A DNA stretch of 6,721 nucleotides from Lawsonibacter sp. (lineage in GTDB: Bacteria; Bacillota; Clostridia; Oscillospirales; Oscillospiraceae). The position numbers and the translations under genes are program-made. Positions 5,714 through 6,721 of this stretch are shown piece by piece (the first letter of the stretch is position 1; each line of letters begins with the position of its first letter). The notes beneath the pieces are model-generated. The model made no database searches and had not been told where the DNA came from. It saw only the letters and a program-made list of their open reading frames with translations. The stretch lies in contig JAAWCR010000010.1 of assembly GCA_022793355.1 (NCBI GenBank), forward strand, positions 1 to 6,721, given 5' to 3'.

Positions 5714-6721
5714 TTCCAGCTCCATTGGTCGATGTTGTTGACGATGGACCACCCGTGGCCGTGGGGGTGAATTTTCTGCTGGGCCACGTGCAGGTCCTCC
5801 CGGACCCAGTACAGGTGGTCCACGTTCACCAGCCACACCCAGGGCACATCGGCGGCGATCTCCTCCTGAGCCCGCTGCCACAGGGTATAGGACTCCTCCA
5901 GGCCGGTGCAGGCCAGGGCGGCGTCCATCAGTTCATCTGCCTTTTGATTGGCGTAGGGGGAGTACCGGGCGCTGCTGAGGCCGGGAGCGGTGTGGTAGAT
6001 GTTATAAAGCTCCATAGGGGTGTGGGCCCCCCAGCCCCAGACCAGGGGATTGGACAGCGCGTCGTCATAGGCGGTGTCCCAGCCCACGCCCCGGATGCCC
6101 GCCTCAATGCCAAGTTCTCCCAGTTGATTGGCCAGCTCGGCGGCAAGGCCCTGGCGAACCGAGTCCCCGGCAGTGTAGTGGATGGTCAGCGCGGCCCGTA
6201 CCCCATCCTTTTCCCGGATGCCGCCGGCCCCGGGAAGCCAGCCCGCCGCGTCCAGCAGCGCGGCGGCTTTCGACCGGTCACACTCCACCTCATTGACTGA
6301 GCTGTACCAGGGCATTCCGTCGCAGACGCTGTAGGCGGGGGTGCCATAGCCGTTGAGCACGTTGTCGATCATAGCCTGCCGGTCAATCCCCAGGTTGATA
6401 GCCTGACGGACCATCCTGCTGTCGCCGGTGAACCCATTGCCGGTCCGGACAGCGGAGAACGAAGCAAAATCAGCGGGCAGGTTGATCCCCCGGTTGTCCA
6501 CCGTGCGGACGGCCAGGAGGGAGTAGCCGTCCACGCTCTGGTCGGAATAGGTGGCGGAGGTGTAGGCCACATCCGCCTGCCCCGCCTGGACGGCCAGAAA
6601 GGCGGCGTCCTCCTCCATGAACAGGATGGTCACCTTTTCCATCCGGGGCTGCTGGCCGTAGTAGTCCAGGTTGTACTCCAGAATAACCTGCTGGCCCCGG
6701 TCCCACTGCTTCAGGACGTAC
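5710..6721 (-). CDS. ABC transporter substrate-binding protein, family 5 (partial: N-terminus outside window)
   Basis: Extracytoplasmic solute-binding protein of the SBP_bac_5 family (NikA/DppA/OppA/CntA class), which delivers the ligand to the two permeases. The visible 336 residues are the C-terminal part of a protein normally about 500-540 long. The frame is open at the window edge from 6720, so the ATG at 6642 is internal. Typical segments are YVLKQWDRGQQVILEYNLDYYG at the edge, IDRQAMIDNVLNGYGTPA (hinge and lobe II region), AAALLDAAGWLPG and NPLVWGWGAHTPMELYN. The signal peptide and lipobox would lie outside the window. The extreme C-terminus carries IHPHGHGW, a His-rich motif just before the last dozen residues. 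This is compatible with, but not proof of, a metal-related ligand. The stop overlaps the next gene's ATG. It is the first visible gene of the operon, whose promoter is not in the window. Confidence 0.92.
   Translation of the reverse strand, partial: YVLKQWDRGQQVILEYNLDYYGQQPRMEKVTILFMEEDAAFLAVQAGQADVAYTSATYSDQSVDGYSLLAVRTVDNRGINLPADFASFSAVRTGNGFTGDSRMVRQAINLGIDRQAMIDNVLNGYGTPAYSVCDGMPWYSSVNEVECDRSKAAALLDAAGWLPGAGGIREKDGVRAALTIHYTAGDSVRQGLAAELANQLGELGIEAGIRGVGWDTAYDDALSNPLVWGWGAHTPMELYNIYHTAPGLSSARYSPYANQKADELMDAALACTGLEESYTLWQRAQEEIAADVPWVWLVNVDHLYWVREDLHVAQQKIHPHGHGWSIVNNIDQWSWK
5720..5723 (-). promoter_or_regulatory. Ribosome binding site deciding the NikB-like start
   Basis: GGAG on the minus strand, six bases before the ATG at 5713 and within the last codons of the binding-protein gene. 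It favours that start over the ATG at 5725, which has no good purine run before it. Confidence 0.6.

Noticed and set aside
4994..5770. Plus-strand open frame opposite the NikB-like permease
   Set aside because: Gln/Gly/His/Pro-rich sequence typical of the antisense of a hydrophobic membrane protein gene. No domain.

Overview
GC-rich chromosomal DNA in which every supported gene lies on the minus strand. The protein sequences look like those of a GC-rich Clostridia member (Oscillospiraceae/Flavonifractor-like). That placement is an inference from protein style, purine-rich Shine-Dalgarno sites and the argG-argH order; no 16S or other marker is present.

Read in the direction of transcription (right to left), the window opens inside a five-gene ABC importer operon of the nickel/peptide (NikABCDE, DppABCDF) class. 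It contains the C-terminal two thirds of a family-5 substrate-binding protein (6721-5710), two permeases (5713-4727 and 4730-3939), a NikD-like ATPase (3832-3071) and a short NikE-like ATPase (3013-2384). The first three genes are joined by ATGA stop/start overlaps. A 106-bp gap holding a strong nested inverted repeat separates the membrane genes from the ATPases. The ligand (Ni/Co, a metal chelate or a peptide) cannot be fixed from sequence, although the ATPase motifs are closest to NikD/NikE as I remember them.

A 182-bp AT-richer gap (2383-2202) follows. It contains a plausible sigma-A-type promoter for argG and an ARG-box-like operator, with further half-sites that suggest control by an ArgR/AhrC repressor. 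Then come argG (2201-987, argininosuccinate synthase, intact) and argH (from 945, argininosuccinate lyase), the last two steps of arginine synthesis. A 19-bp piece of the argG 3' end is repeated imperfectly 27 bp further on, in the argG-argH spacer.

The most notable observation is that argH is broken. An in-frame TAG replaces the invariant lysine of the fumarase/lyase signature GSxxMxxKxN. Two other signature residues nearby are also changed (Gly to Cys, Asn to Lys), yet the frame continues open and recognisably ArgH-like to the window edge. This is either a decaying argH or a patch of poor sequence at the edge. Apart from this I see an ordinary metabolic and transport region. I do not see evidence for a new defence, mobile or RNA-guided system.
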